The notes beneath the pieces were generated by a model, which did not search any database, had not been told where the DNA came from, and saw only the letters and a program-made list of their open reading frames with translations. Positions 26,176 through 33,976 of a stretch of DNA of 64,000 bases are shown in pieces. The stretch comes from JBFLYC01 sp040756735. Its GTDB lineage: Bacteria > Bacillota > DSM-16504 > Desulfitibacterales > Desulfitibacteraceae. The position numbers were made by a program, and so were the translations under genes. The stretch covers positions 62,001 through 126,000 of the forward strand of contig JBFLYC010000007.1 in the NCBI GenBank assembly GCA_040756735.1, in the 5' to 3' direction. The stretch's first letter is position 1, and each line of letters starts with the position of its first letter.

Positions 26176-26706
26176 ATGGCCGAAAAGATCTTGTTTGTAA
26201 TTGATATGTTGAATGACTTCATAAGGCAGGAAGGCAAACTAAGCTGCGGGGAAGATGCTGAACAAATCGTCCCTTTTGTAACAAGTAAAGTCAGGGAATT
26301 TTTAGGGGAGGGATACCCTGTAGTGTTCATTAAAGATGCCCACATGGTAGATGACTACGAATTCAACCGTTTTCCTACTCACTGTGTCAAAGAAACCTGG
26401 GGGGCAGACTTAATAGAAGAACTTTATCCCTATGAAGTGGACCCAAAGGCCTATTGTGTTGAGAAGCAGCGGTACAGCGCTTTTTACGGAACAAATCTGG
26501 AGGAGATTTTAAGTGCAGTAAAACCTAAAGAGGTATATGTGGTAGGGGTATGCACCAACATTTGTGTCCTTTATACTGTAGAGGAGCTGTGCAACCGGGA
26601 CTATAATGTATATGTTTTTAGGCAGGGTGTGGCAAGTTTTGACAGCGGCGCCCATGGCTTTGCCCTGCAGCAGATGGAAAATGTGCTCGGGGCAGAGATT
26701 CTGTGA
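26176..26706 (+). CDS. Isochorismatase-family cysteine hydrolase (nicotinamidase-like)
   Basis: A 176-residue hydrolase. The catalytic triad is visible: Asp in VIDMLNDF, Lys in VEKQRYSAF, and Cys in VGVCTNICV. Asp-x-His metal-ligand-like residues occur in KDAHMVDDYEF. Family members hydrolyse nicotinamide, isochorismate, carbamoyl-sarcosine or biuret; a nicotinamidase-type role in NAD salvage is the commonest. The start was chosen at the ATG nine bases after GGGAGG rather than 20 codons upstream. It has its own promoter-like region and sits apart from the transport operon. Confidence 0.85.
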   Translation: MAEKILFVIDMLNDFIRQEGKLSCGEDAEQIVPFVTSKVREFLGEGYPVVFIKDAHMVDDYEFNRFPTHCVKETWGADLIEELYPYEVDPKAYCVEKQRYSAFYGTNLEEILSAVKPKEVYVVGVCTNICVLYTVEELCNRDYNVYVFRQGVASFDSGAHGFALQQMENVLGAEIL

Positions 26707-26723
26707 GATGGATGGCATGATTG

Positions 26724-27740
26724 ATGAAAAAGTATAAGATACGATGGGTATTATTTATTTTGGCGCTGTTATTAGTTGTATTTGCCGGATGCAGCGGTAC
26801 CAAGGAGCCGGCAGATCTTAAGGGTAAAGATGAGCCAAAGGCTGAAAATCCTGTCCCTGTTGATAATCCGCAGTCCACAGGAATATATAATCCCCTCACA
26901 GGGTTGTATGTAGAAAAAACCCAAAATTTAACAGCAGTGATGATTGATAACCTGGGGCCGGCCAGGCCCCAGTCAGGCCTCATAAAGGCTGATATCATCT
27001 ATGAAATAGAGGCAGAAGGGATGGTAACCAGATTAATGGCCCTCTTTTACGGAGACCCTCCTGAGTTTGTGGGACCTGTACGAAGCGCCAGGCCTTATTA
27101 CATGCAGATAGCCAAGGAATGGGATGCTTATTATGCCCATGTGGGAGGATGCGATGATTCCTGGGCCAAACTGGTGGAATGGAAGATAAGAGACATAGAC
27201 GACTTAAAGGGCCACAAGGGGTTCTATGTTGACAAAACCAGACAGCGGCCCCACAGTACATATTTAAAATTTGCAGATGCTTTGAGTGGGAAGGAAGAAA
27301 ACGGCAAGTTAAAAGAATGGTCTTTCATAGATACACCCGACTCCACACCTACATATAAAGAGATTAATTTTCGATATACCAGCACAAACAGGGTTACCTA
27401 TAAATGGGAGGATGATTTAAAGGCCTATTTACGGTTTATTAACGATAAACCTCATGATGACAGGGAAACAGGGCAGCAGTTATCAGCTAACAACATAATT
27501 TTGCAGTATGCTGTTCATAGGGATTTAAAGACCCAGCTCAAGCATATCTGGGTAGATGTAATAGGCAAAGGTAAAGCTGAGTTCTTCCTTGGAGGTCAGT
27601 ATTTCGAGGGTACATGGGAAAAGAAAAGCATGACAGACCCCACTGTATTTTATGATGACCAGGGTAAACCAATTACTTTAGTACGGGGCCAGACATGGAT
27701 TCAAGTTTTGCGTCCGAGCGCTGAAGTTAAAAAGAATTAG
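26724..27740 (+). CDS. YerB-family (DUF3048) lipoprotein
   Basis: About 338 residues with a lipoprotein signal peptide ending VVFAGC, then a Lys/Glu/Pro linker and the YerB domain: NPLTGLYVEKTQNLTAVMIDNL, ARPQSGLIKADIIYEIEAEG (a strongly conserved block) and FVGPVRSARPYYMQIAKEWD. Secreted lipoproteins of this family are widespread in Firmicutes and have no assigned biochemical activity. A TTG one codon earlier is an alternative start. It lies 17 bases after the hydrolase gene and may be co-transcribed. It is convergent with the DUF4363 gene. Confidence 0.88.
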   Translation: MKKYKIRWVLFILALLLVVFAGCSGTKEPADLKGKDEPKAENPVPVDNPQSTGIYNPLTGLYVEKTQNLTAVMIDNLGPARPQSGLIKADIIYEIEAEGMVTRLMALFYGDPPEFVGPVRSARPYYMQIAKEWDAYYAHVGGCDDSWAKLVEWKIRDIDDLKGHKGFYVDKTRQRPHSTYLKFADALSGKEENGKLKEWSFIDTPDSTPTYKEINFRYTSTNRVTYKWEDDLKAYLRFINDKPHDDRETGQQLSANNIILQYAVHRDLKTQLKHIWVDVIGKGKAEFFLGGQYFEGTWEKKSMTDPTVFYDDQGKPITLVRGQTWIQVLRPSAEVKKN

Positions 27741-27752
27741 AAATAAGCAAAA

Positions 27753-28157
27753 CTAAAAAATATTTCTCAGCCTAAAGGATTCCTTGCGCGGAATATGCAG
27801 CAGCAGGTGTTTTAGGGCTGATATTTCTCCTAAAGTTAAATCGGTATTTTTTGCTTCAATATATTTTACTGACCTGGTTAGTGTAAGGTCAATCTCATCC
27901 ATTTCGCGGTGGTCGACTATGATGTCCCACCGCTCTTCAATTTCTATCCATTTTTTTTCAATGTGGAGGATGAGTATGTGAGCTTCTTCCCATTTCTTAT
28001 CTTTAACAAGTTCTTCTAAACGGTCAATTTCCTGGGCTAGTTCCTTGGAAGTTTGAGAAATCCAGATCTCGCTGTATGTTCCCAGGGCTAAAAATATTAT
28101 TAATGCTATAAACATGATCAGGGCTAAACGTAGGGAACTATCACTAAATAAACGCAT
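27753..28157 (-). CDS. DUF4363-family membrane-anchored protein
   Basis: A 134-residue protein with one N-terminal membrane helix (about residues 10-30) followed by a helical, charged domain containing LEELVKDKKWEEAHILILHIEKKW. It matches the DUF4363 pattern in length and layout. It follows a DUF421 gene by seven bases with AAAGGAA before its ATG; this pairing is common in Clostridia, and the two proteins presumably act together in the membrane. Function unknown. Confidence 0.75.
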   Translation of the reverse strand: MRLFSDSSLRLALIMFIALIIFLALGTYSEIWISQTSKELAQEIDRLEELVKDKKWEEAHILILHIEKKWIEIEERWDIIVDHREMDEIDLTLTRSVKYIEAKNTDLTLGEISALKHLLLHIPRKESFRLRNIF

Positions 28158-28164
28158 TGGTCTG

Positions 28165-28860
28165 TCATTCCTTTAACGAACGGCCTTTTTGGCCTTTTTT
28201 TTGAATATACAACCTGCCTTCGGTATCAAGAGAGGCTAAAAGGACTTCCTGAGGACCCACTATGCCAAACTTATTTAGTTCATCTTTCAACCATTTAAGG
28301 TCAAGGCGAAACTTTACAAGGTTATGACTGATAATTTTACCGTCCATAATCAGCGGCAAAGGCAACCCTTCATATTTTGTAGGAATCTGTAAGTCTGCAG
28401 CGTTGAGGGGTCTTTTTTGAGACTTTGGAATCACACTTAATTCTCCGGAAGTTTCTAGAATGGCATATTCCACATCGCTAATGTTAGGGAAGTTTTTTAA
28501 CCTTAGTTGCTCTAGGAGGTCTGTCAGATTATAACGAAGCTTCCTTAATTCATCTTCTCTAATTTTGCCGTTTTCTATTACAATGCTTGGAGTTCCACTC
28601 ATTAAAGCCCGCAGGCGCAGGCTCTTTAACGAAATAATTGAGATGCCGACCTGTACAAGCAGCAGCGTCAAGATTGGGATGATGCCGTTGATCAAAGGGA
28701 TCTCTTTGTCTTCCATGGGTACTGTGGCAAGCTCGGCAATCATGATAGCCAGTACCAGCTCAAAAGGCTGAAGTTCACCAATCTGCCTTTTGCCCATAAG
28801 CCTGATTACAATCATCACTAGTAAGAACAAAATAATAGTCCTGGCAAAAACTATTAACAC
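28165..28860 (-). CDS. DUF421-family membrane protein (YetF/YkjA type)
   Basis: About 231 residues with three N-terminal helices and a cytoplasmic C-terminal domain. Family hallmarks are the RLMGKRQIGELQPFELVLAI and MIAELATVPMEDKE blocks. The start is placed at a GTG eight bases after AAAGGAAG; an ATG 51 bases upstream lacks a ribosome binding site. DUF421 proteins are frequent in spore formers but have no proven role. The DUF4363 gene is coupled downstream. Confidence 0.82.
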   Translation of the reverse strand: MLIVFARTIILFLLVMIVIRLMGKRQIGELQPFELVLAIMIAELATVPMEDKEIPLINGIIPILTLLLVQVGISIISLKSLRLRALMSGTPSIVIENGKIREDELRKLRYNLTDLLEQLRLKNFPNISDVEYAILETSGELSVIPKSQKRPLNAADLQIPTKYEGLPLPLIMDGKIISHNLVKFRLDLKWLKDELNKFGIVGPQEVLLASLDTEGRLYIQKKGQKGRSLKE

Positions 28861-28955
28861 TCTGTAATCTTCCTTTCTAAGAATATCCCTGGTTTTACCT
28901 CCTTTAAGCATTTTTACCCATTAATCGTATATTATTCCTTGATAGATAGGGTGTC

Positions 28956-29705
28956 CTAAAATTCATACTTTAATCCATCCAGGGCCGCCTTCACAATGAA
29001 TCCGGTTTTCTTTGCAAGGTCTTTGGCAATGTTTTCAGGGCCCTTATTGTAAACCTGCAGGCCAAAATGAGTGAGCAGGGTTAATTTAGGCTTTAAAGCA
29101 TCTAAAATAATTTCTACATCAGCAACAGACAGGTGAGGGATGGAGCTTTTTTCTAATCTCAGCATGGAGATTATTAATATGTCAGCCTTATAGAACTCAA
29201 GGAGTTGAGGGAAAAAAGCAGTATCCGGTATATAAGCAACAGATGTGTTTTTACCTTTAAAAATAAAACCATATGTTTCTACATTTCCATGATGGTGAGG
29301 CATGGAAGTGTTAAAGGGCAGTGTGTTTATTTTATAGGCAGTCAATGGCTCTAAGGGGATAATCCCTGCTGCGTAGTGCCTCAGGTACTTGAATATGACC
29401 GGGTCATTGTTAAGGGCATCTAAAGGGGCAAAAAGAAATCCCTTTTTGTTAAGACCACCCCTTGTCATGGCCTCTATCATTACATTAGCATCAGCTGAAT
29501 GGTCCAGGTGCCTGTGGGAAAGAATGATACCGTCTAAAGAAGTTGGATCAAAACCATATTTTACTGTACTAACTAAAGCTCCAGGGCCGGGGTCTAAGCT
29601 AAAAAAGGTATCATCCAATTTAATAAGCATTCCACCTGTAGCAAGGAGCTGAGTGGACAGCATAATCCTGGCGCCGCCGGTCCCAAGGAACATAACTGAG
29701 TTCAT
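28956..29705 (-). CDS. Metallo-beta-lactamase-fold hydrolase
   Basis: A 249-residue MBL-fold protein. The metal motif SHRHLDHSAD (HxHxDH with Arg between) is at about residues 65-74. Other ligands come from MPHHHGN, the PDTAF aspartate and THFG. The N-terminal VMFLGTGGAR is the RNase Z/phosphodiesterase-type strand-loop. Substrate unknown. The ATG has GGAGG five bases upstream. The promoter region and first 45 codons have been duplicated in tandem just upstream. Confidence 0.85.
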   Translation of the reverse strand: MNSVMFLGTGGARIMLSTQLLATGGMLIKLDDTFFSLDPGPGALVSTVKYGFDPTSLDGIILSHRHLDHSADANVMIEAMTRGGLNKKGFLFAPLDALNNDPVIFKYLRHYAAGIIPLEPLTAYKINTLPFNTSMPHHHGNVETYGFIFKGKNTSVAYIPDTAFFPQLLEFYKADILIISMLRLEKSSIPHLSVADVEIILDALKPKLTLLTHFGLQVYNKGPENIAKDLAKKTGFIVKAALDGLKYEF

Positions 29706-29854
29706 GTTGACCTCCAAAGCTTTAAAAGCTGATTACTTGTAGTATACCATAAATTGGGGATATTCTTTAGCTAGAAGTAGGAAGTGGGATGTTGGACTTT
29801 ACGCATCCTGGAGGTGTCAATAGAACCGTCCCCCTGTCACCCCCCCTGTCACCC
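29572..29854. repeat. 283-bp tandem duplication, first unit
   Basis: Covers the first 45 codons of the MBL-fold gene, its ribosome binding site, its upstream region and the GGTGTCAATAGAACC / CCCCTGTCACCC repeat. It is repeated at 29855-30137 with one mismatch seen near the right end. Confidence 0.9.
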
Positions 29855-29988
29855 ACTAAAGCTCCAGGGCCGGGGTCTAAGCTAAAAAAGGTATCATCCA
29901 ATTTAATAAGCATTCCACCTGTAGCAAGGAGCTGAGTGGACAGCATAATCCTGGCGCCGCCGGTCCCAAGGAACATAACTGAGTTCAT
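29855..29988 (-). pseudogene. Truncated 5' copy of the MBL-fold hydrolase gene
   Basis: The duplicated unit carries an intact ribosome binding site and the first 45 codons (to LDPGPGALV), then runs into repeat DNA and stops after about 74 codons. It lacks the HxHxDH metal motif and cannot be an active enzyme. Confidence 0.88.
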
Positions 29989-30137
29989 GTTGACCTCCAA
30001 AGCTTTAAAAGCTGATTACTTGTAGTATACCATAAATTGGGGATATTCTTTAGCTAGAAGTAGGAAGTGGGATGTTGGACTTTACGCATCCTGGAGGTGT
30101 CAATAGAACCGTCCCCCTGTCACCGCCCCTGTCACCC
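29855..30137. repeat. 283-bp tandem duplication, second unit
   Basis: Near-identical copy of 29572-29854. Its junction with the first unit lies inside the CCCCTGTCACCC repeat, joined at ACTAAAGCT. Confidence 0.9.
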
Positions 30138-30190
30138 TTCCTCCCCCTGTCACCCCCACCCGCCCCTGTCACCCGCCCCTGTCACCCCTC
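30104..30190. repeat. Array of CCCCTGTCACCC words
   Basis: At least five imperfect copies of CCCCTGTCAC(C) spaced 10-17 bases apart, following GGTGTCAATAGAACCGTC. The reverse complement of the same word pair occurs twice at 33857-33957. Non-coding. Confidence 0.8.
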
Positions 30191-30335
30191 CTTATTTTGC
30201 CAAATATCGTCATTAGTAGTTGTATACTCCTTTTATTCGTAAGTTTACGCTGAAGGAAAACTAAAAGCTTGTACAGAATAGCCTATGTTATTCGGTAAAA
30301 ATTGTAAAATTAAATGAGTACAAGGAGTGAGTATT

Positions 30336-30695
30336 GTGGCTTCTAAGAAGAAACTGAAAACAAGAATCTTGGAAAAAGCACAAGAATGTTTAAAAAGGGA
30401 GTTTGGGAATCGTATCTTAAAGATTAATTACGGTGAGGTCTGCCCTGAGTGGATCTCTGCGCATGCCCAGGCGGAAATTAGGGTTGTAGTAAAACGAGCA
30501 AATCTTGACGTGATTAGTACAATTTATGATGTACTATACAAATTGATGTATAGTCATAACTTTAACCAGCTGGTTTCCTTGAGAGTAATTCCCTGGAGCG
30601 AAGATAATATCCACAGGGTACCCAGGACTATTAAAGGTAAAGTTTTATCAAGAACAGGACAAGCTAAGGAGGCCGTCACATGGAAGGCAGTATAA
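30336..30695 (+). CDS. Degenerate MNT-type nucleotidyltransferase-like protein
   Basis: A 119-residue protein that resembles the minimal nucleotidyltransferase (MNT) antitoxins found beside HEPN proteins: an initial helix ending LKREFGNRILKINYG, a strand EIRVVVKR, and a later helical part. Where active MNTs have GS-x-A-x-G and SDxD, this sequence reads YGEVCPEW and AQAEIR, so the catalytic Gly-Ser and aspartates are missing. The GTG start lies eight bases after AAGGAG. It overlaps the HEPN gene by 16 bases, consistent with a functional pair. The family call is pattern-based and tentative. Confidence 0.6.
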   Translation: MASKKKLKTRILEKAQECLKREFGNRILKINYGEVCPEWISAHAQAEIRVVVKRANLDVISTIYDVLYKLMYSHNFNQLVSLRVIPWSEDNIHRVPRTIKGKVLSRTGQAKEAVTWKAV

Positions 30696-31072
30696 ATGAC
30701 ATGAGAATATGGATTTACAAGAGTGACAGGTCTCTTAATGCTGCTTCAGCCTTATTTAGAATGGGTTATTACGCCGAATGTATTTCCAGGTCCTATTATG
30801 CAGTGTTTTATTGTTTGAAAGCATTGTTTTTACAAGATAAAATTACTGTCAATAAGCCAAGCGCCATGCTTGCACTTTTGGGAAAGCGTTATGTACAGGA
30901 AGGAAAGTTGGAGCCCTGCTATCATAAGTCATTATTCTATCTTTTTGATTTGCGTTTCCAATTTGAATATGAATGTCAAAATCCAGATAACATTGATCTT
31001 GCCAAATATGCAATAGAGACAGCGTCATCCTTCATCAAAGAAATCAAAGCAAATCTTTTAAAAATAGCATAA
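30680..31072 (+). CDS. HEPN-domain protein
   Basis: A 130-residue all-helical protein with the HEPN core SRSYYAVFYCLKALFLQ, preceded by SLNAASALFRMGYYAECI and followed by FLFDLRFQFEYE-like helices (reading FYLFDLRFQFEY). Active HEPN RNases carry R-x4-6-H; here the histidine position of RSYYAVFY is Tyr, as in many proteins of the sacsin-related HEPN family, so RNase activity is doubtful. AAGGAGG lies seven bases before the ATG. The partner gene overlaps its start. A toxin-antitoxin or nucleotide-sensing role is possible, not shown. Confidence 0.8.
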   Translation: MEGSINDMRIWIYKSDRSLNAASALFRMGYYAECISRSYYAVFYCLKALFLQDKITVNKPSAMLALLGKRYVQEGKLEPCYHKSLFYLFDLRFQFEYECQNPDNIDLAKYAIETASSFIKEIKANLLKIA

Positions 31073-31143
31073 TCCTGAATGATTGTTAGCAAGACGGGGG
31101 AAACTTTATTTAAGAATTCAATTTTTTGCTTGGAGGGATTTAG

Positions 31144-31560
31144 GTGGAAAAATTAGATAAAGTTGAATTGGTTAGGGATAGGACAGGTGTTTCCTATGAA
31201 AAAGCCAGAGACTATTTAGAAAAAAATAAGTGGGATGTGGTAGAAGCCATTATTGCCCTTGAAAAAGAGAAGTTCATATTTGAGAGCGAGCTTGCTACCA
31301 TGAAGGTAAAAGGAAAGGATTTGCTGTATAAAATAAAGGACTTGATTAAACAGGGCAACATTGCAAAGATTGTGGTTAAAAAAGATGGAAAGAAGGTTAT
31401 CAGCATCCCCGTTAATGGAGGAATAATTTTGGCCCTTTTCTTCCCCTATTTTGTAGCTTTAAGCGCTGTAATAGTTTTAATGGCAGATTATGAGCTTGAG
31501 GTTGAAAAGATCAAAGAAAAGGATCTAGATATTGAGGAAAGTATATTAGGGCATTCTTAA
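31144..31560 (+). CDS. DUF4342-family protein with UBA-like N-terminus and one membrane segment
   Basis: 138 residues. The N-terminal 45 residues (DKVELVRDRTGVSYEKARDY ... WDVVEAIIALEKEK) form a UBA/TS-N-like three-helix domain as in elongation factor Ts. Next comes a basic region (KIKDLIKQGNIAKIVVKKDG), then one hydrophobic helix (about 91-112) and an acidic tail. The layout matches DUF4342. GTG start with GGAGGG upstream. Function unknown; the membrane segment argues against a role in translation elongation. Confidence 0.75.
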   Translation: MEKLDKVELVRDRTGVSYEKARDYLEKNKWDVVEAIIALEKEKFIFESELATMKVKGKDLLYKIKDLIKQGNIAKIVVKKDGKKVISIPVNGGIILALFFPYFVALSAVIVLMADYELEVEKIKEKDLDIEESILGHS

Positions 31561-31563
31561 GCG

Positions 31564-31597
31564 TAAAAAAACAGGTTCGCTCGGGGGAAACGAACCT
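31564..31597 (-). terminator. Rho-independent terminator (minus strand) of the Cys-rich peptide gene
   Basis: On the minus strand AGGTTCG pairs with CGAACCT across a G/C-rich loop and is followed by GTTTTTTT. It lies 45 bases after the stop of the 48-residue gene and just past the stop of the DUF4342 gene. Confidence 0.75.
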
Positions 31598-31642
31598 TAG
31601 TTACGGGGTAAATCTTCAAGGGCAGATCATGACCATAAATAG

Positions 31643-31789
31643 CTAACATCTTGGTTCAAAGCAATCAATGCAGTCACTGGCTCCTTGTTTAGCTGCCAGC
31701 ACATTGTTTTTAACATTCTTTAGATCTTCATTCAGGCATTGTCCCACTTGATTAAATTTACAATTTTTCAACGGGCATATTTCGGGCAT
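31643..31789 (-). CDS. Small cysteine-rich protein (48 aa)
   Basis: A 48-codon frame starting MPEICPLKNCKFNQVGQC and ending SDCIDCFEPRC, with six cysteines arranged as C-x4-C-x7-C in the first third and C-x2-C-x4-C at the end. That suggests a zinc or iron-sulfur binding miniprotein. On the minus strand AAAGGAGGTG precedes the ATG and a terminator follows the stop, so it is a complete small transcription unit. I do not know its family or role. Confidence 0.75.
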   Translation of the reverse strand: MPEICPLKNCKFNQVGQCLNEDLKNVKNNVLAAKQGASDCIDCFEPRC

Positions 31790-31955
31790 TTGTTTATCAC
31801 CTCCTTTAATTCTTTTATTATTGTTTCCCCAGCACTGGACAAAATGTCAAGCAGTATCAACCGGAAGTGTAAACACTTAACAAGCAAGAAACAGTATAAA
31901 AGCTAGAAAAATAAAAAAGGAATTTTGGAAATAAAATTGAAGTTAAATATAAATT

Positions 31956-31997
31956 AAAAAAAGGGCTTAGGCCCCTGAAGGCCGGCGGCCTTTTTTA
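31956..31997 (+). terminator. Terminator-like hairpin before the second MBL gene
   Basis: AAAAAAAGG at the left and CCTTTTTT at the right enclose GC-rich complementary sequence including GGCCGGCGGCC. It lies only about 30 bases before the MBL-fold start, so it may either terminate upstream transcription or attenuate the MBL gene. Confidence 0.5.
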
Positions 31998-32023
31998 ATA
32001 TTAATTTAAGGAATTTTTTTTAC

Positions 32024-32947
32024 ATGAAAAACAGCCTGCAGCAAATCTCAGAAAATGTATTTGTATATATGGGTGGAACAACTAACTATGGTGTTATTAC
32101 TCATAAAAACCGGTGTATAATCATTGATACTGGGTTGGATAAAACATCAGGACAAAAGCTGTATCAGGAAGTTACCAGATGCAATTGGAAGCCGGCAGCT
32201 ATTATCAATACGCACGCTCACGCAGACCATTTCGGGGGTAATAATAGGCTGGTGGAGCTAGCCAAATGTCCGGTTTACTGCTCACCCTGGGAAAATAATT
32301 TTTTACAGGAGCCAATACTTGAACCTTTCAGTTTGTTTTGTGGGGTCAATCCTCCGAAAAACCTGCAGAATAAGTTTTTGATGGCTCAAAAAAGCCCTGG
32401 GGAAGATATTTTTCAGGAAGGAGAAACCCTTAAAGAATGGGGCATTGAGGTTGTGCCCCTACCTGGGCATACCTTGGGGATGATAGGAATTAAAAAAGAA
32501 GATGTTCTTTTTACAGGAGATGCTTATATCAGCAGCAAGGTCATGGAGAAACATCCCATACCCTTTCTCATGGATGTGGAGGAATCCTATAAGTCATTAG
32601 AACTACTCTTGACGGAACCTTTGAACTGCTGTATCCATGTTATCGCTCATCAAGGTATTTATGTAAGGCCTGAAGCTGCCTGTGAAATAGAGAGCTACAA
32701 AGACCGTATAAGAGAAATATACCTTCTTCTTAAAGAAAGTGTCCAAGAAGGCCCCAAGACTACAGAGCAGCTTATGCAATTGGTTTTGAGATATTTTTAC
32801 CTGGAGGTCAAAACCCTGGCTGTTTACCAATTAATCATGGTTACCATCCATGCTTATTTGGCTGCCCTTTTGAATAAACAGGAAATAGCGCCGTTATTTA
32901 CCGATAGTACATTATACTGGTGTGTTCCATCCACTTCTTCTTGTTAA
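32024..32947 (+). CDS. Metallo-beta-lactamase-fold hydrolase (glyoxalase II-like)
   Basis: A 307-residue MBL-fold protein with the full metal motif THAHADHFGG (about residues 64-73), PLPGHTLGM (His), FTGDAY (Asp) and a later His in VIAHQG. The C-terminal 100 residues form a helical extension with winged-helix-like features. Substrate unknown; such proteins act on thioesters, lactones or phosphodiesters. The start ATG follows AAGGAA. MobA follows 14 bases downstream. Confidence 0.87.
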   Translation: MKNSLQQISENVFVYMGGTTNYGVITHKNRCIIIDTGLDKTSGQKLYQEVTRCNWKPAAIINTHAHADHFGGNNRLVELAKCPVYCSPWENNFLQEPILEPFSLFCGVNPPKNLQNKFLMAQKSPGEDIFQEGETLKEWGIEVVPLPGHTLGMIGIKKEDVLFTGDAYISSKVMEKHPIPFLMDVEESYKSLELLLTEPLNCCIHVIAHQGIYVRPEAACEIESYKDRIREIYLLLKESVQEGPKTTEQLMQLVLRYFYLEVKTLAVYQLIMVTIHAYLAALLNKQEIAPLFTDSTLYWCVPSTSSC

Positions 32948-32961
32948 ATGGGGGAGATTCC

Positions 32962-33567
32962 TTGGAAGATGCTCAAAAGTTTTCACTAATTGTGCTGGCG
33001 GGCGGCAAGAGTTCCCGCATGAAGATGAATAAAGCTCTTCTAGAGATAGGAGATAAAAGACTAATTGAAGTGATCATTGATTCCTTAAAGGGAGCCTTTG
33101 ACGAGGTTATAGTGGTTACTAATACACCCCAAGAATACAGCTTTCTTCCATATAAACTTGTAGGAGATATTTATAAAGATAGGGGCCCTTTAGGCGGTAT
33201 ACATGTGGGTTTAAAGCAGGCGAGGAATAAATATGCATTAATTACAGCATGTGATATGCCTTTTGTTGAAAGCGCTCTGGCTAAGAAGCTGTGCATGTTG
33301 GCTGTTGGTTATGATGTTGTTGTGCCCAAAAAAGGAGATTACCTGCAGCCACTCTTTGCGGTTTATTCAAAAAACTGCCTTCCACACATTGAAACATGTC
33401 TAAAGGAAGGTAAGAACAAAATCATAACCTTCTATCCCAGTGTAAAGATACTGTATGCTGACTGGGACAGTCTATTGGAGCCTGGCGAGGCCCAAAAGAT
33501 CTTTTTTAATGTTAATACGCCTAAAGATCTGGATGCGCTTAAAAAGTTTAATCTAGGGGAAGAATAA
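32962..33567 (+). CDS. mobA: Molybdenum cofactor guanylyltransferase MobA
   Basis: Transfers GMP from GTP to molybdopterin to make the bis-MGD cofactor of anaerobic molybdo- and tungsto-enzymes. The nucleotide-binding LAGGKSSRMKMNKALLEIG is at about residues 12-30, followed by GPLGGIHVGL, ITACDMPF (metal Asp) and FNVNTPKDL near the end. About 201 residues, normal length. TTG start five bases after GGGGGAG; the longer upstream frame has no ribosome binding site. A second, frameshifted MobA-like gene lies at 36662-37308. Confidence 0.9.
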   Translation: MEDAQKFSLIVLAGGKSSRMKMNKALLEIGDKRLIEVIIDSLKGAFDEVIVVTNTPQEYSFLPYKLVGDIYKDRGPLGGIHVGLKQARNKYALITACDMPFVESALAKKLCMLAVGYDVVVPKKGDYLQPLFAVYSKNCLPHIETCLKEGKNKIITFYPSVKILYADWDSLLEPGEAQKIFFNVNTPKDLDALKKFNLGEE

Positions 33568-33582
33568 ACAAAAATGCTGTGG

Positions 33583-33588
33583 TATAAT
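33583..33588 (+). promoter_or_regulatory. Extended -10 promoter element of the NifU-like gene
   Basis: TGGTATAAT gives a TGnTATAAT extended -10 some 37 bases before the start codon. No clear -35 is present, as expected for extended -10 promoters. Confidence 0.6.
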
Positions 33589-33624
33589 GTTAGTAATATT
33601 TTTTTTTAAAAGGAGTGTTAAAGC

Positions 33625-33846
33625 ATGAAGGAAAAGGTTGAGGCAGCTTTAAATAAAGTTCGTCCTTATCTGCAAAGAGATGGTGGCGATGTGGAGTTAG
33701 TAAGTGTGGAAGATGACGGCACTGTTAAAGTAAGGTTACAAGGGGCTTGCGGGGGCTGCCCTGGCGCCATGCAGACTTTGAAACATGGTATCGAAAGGAT
33801 TCTAAAAGAAGAGGTTCCTGAAGTAAAAGAAGTTATCGGGGTATAA
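33625..33846 (+). CDS. NifU-like C-terminal domain Fe-S scaffold protein
   Basis: A 73-residue protein consisting only of the NifU C-terminal (Nfu) domain. It opens EAALNKVRPYLQRDGGDVEL and has the cluster-binding GACGGCPGA (CxxC) at about residues 40-48. It acts as an iron-sulfur cluster carrier. AAAAGGAGTG precedes the ATG and an extended -10 promoter lies just upstream, so it is probably transcribed alone. Length is typical for the single-domain form in Firmicutes. Confidence 0.93.
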   Translation: MKEKVEAALNKVRPYLQRDGGDVELVSVEDDGTVKVRLQGACGGCPGAMQTLKHGIERILKEEVPEVKEVIGV

Positions 33847-33856
33847 AGGAAAGGGG

Positions 33857-33957
33857 GGGGGTGACAGGGGACGGTTCTATTGACACCTCCCATTTTTTTG
33901 AGTCATAGGGGTGACAGGGGACGGTTCTATTGACACCTCCCTTTTTTTGAGTCATAG
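33857..33957. repeat. Two tandem copies of a GGTGACAGGGGACGG repeat
   Basis: Two roughly 50-bp copies, each GGTGACAGGGGACGGTTC + TATTGACACCTCCC, then a T-run and GAGTCATA. Each copy has complementary ends (GGTG...CACC). The same element in reverse orientation is found at about 29815-30150. Confidence 0.85.
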
Positions 33958-33976
33958 ACTCATCAAATGGAGGTGT

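Noticed and set aside
28170..28205. GGCC-TTTTT-GGCC hairpin with following T-run on the plus strand
   Set aside because: It lies inside the last codons of the minus-strand DUF421 gene (Lys/Gly-rich tail) and no plus-strand gene ends just before it, so I do not call it a terminator.
30104..30190. CCCCTGTCACCC array considered as a CRISPR
   Set aside because: Units are too short and spacing too irregular (10-17 bases), with no spacers and no cas genes nearby.
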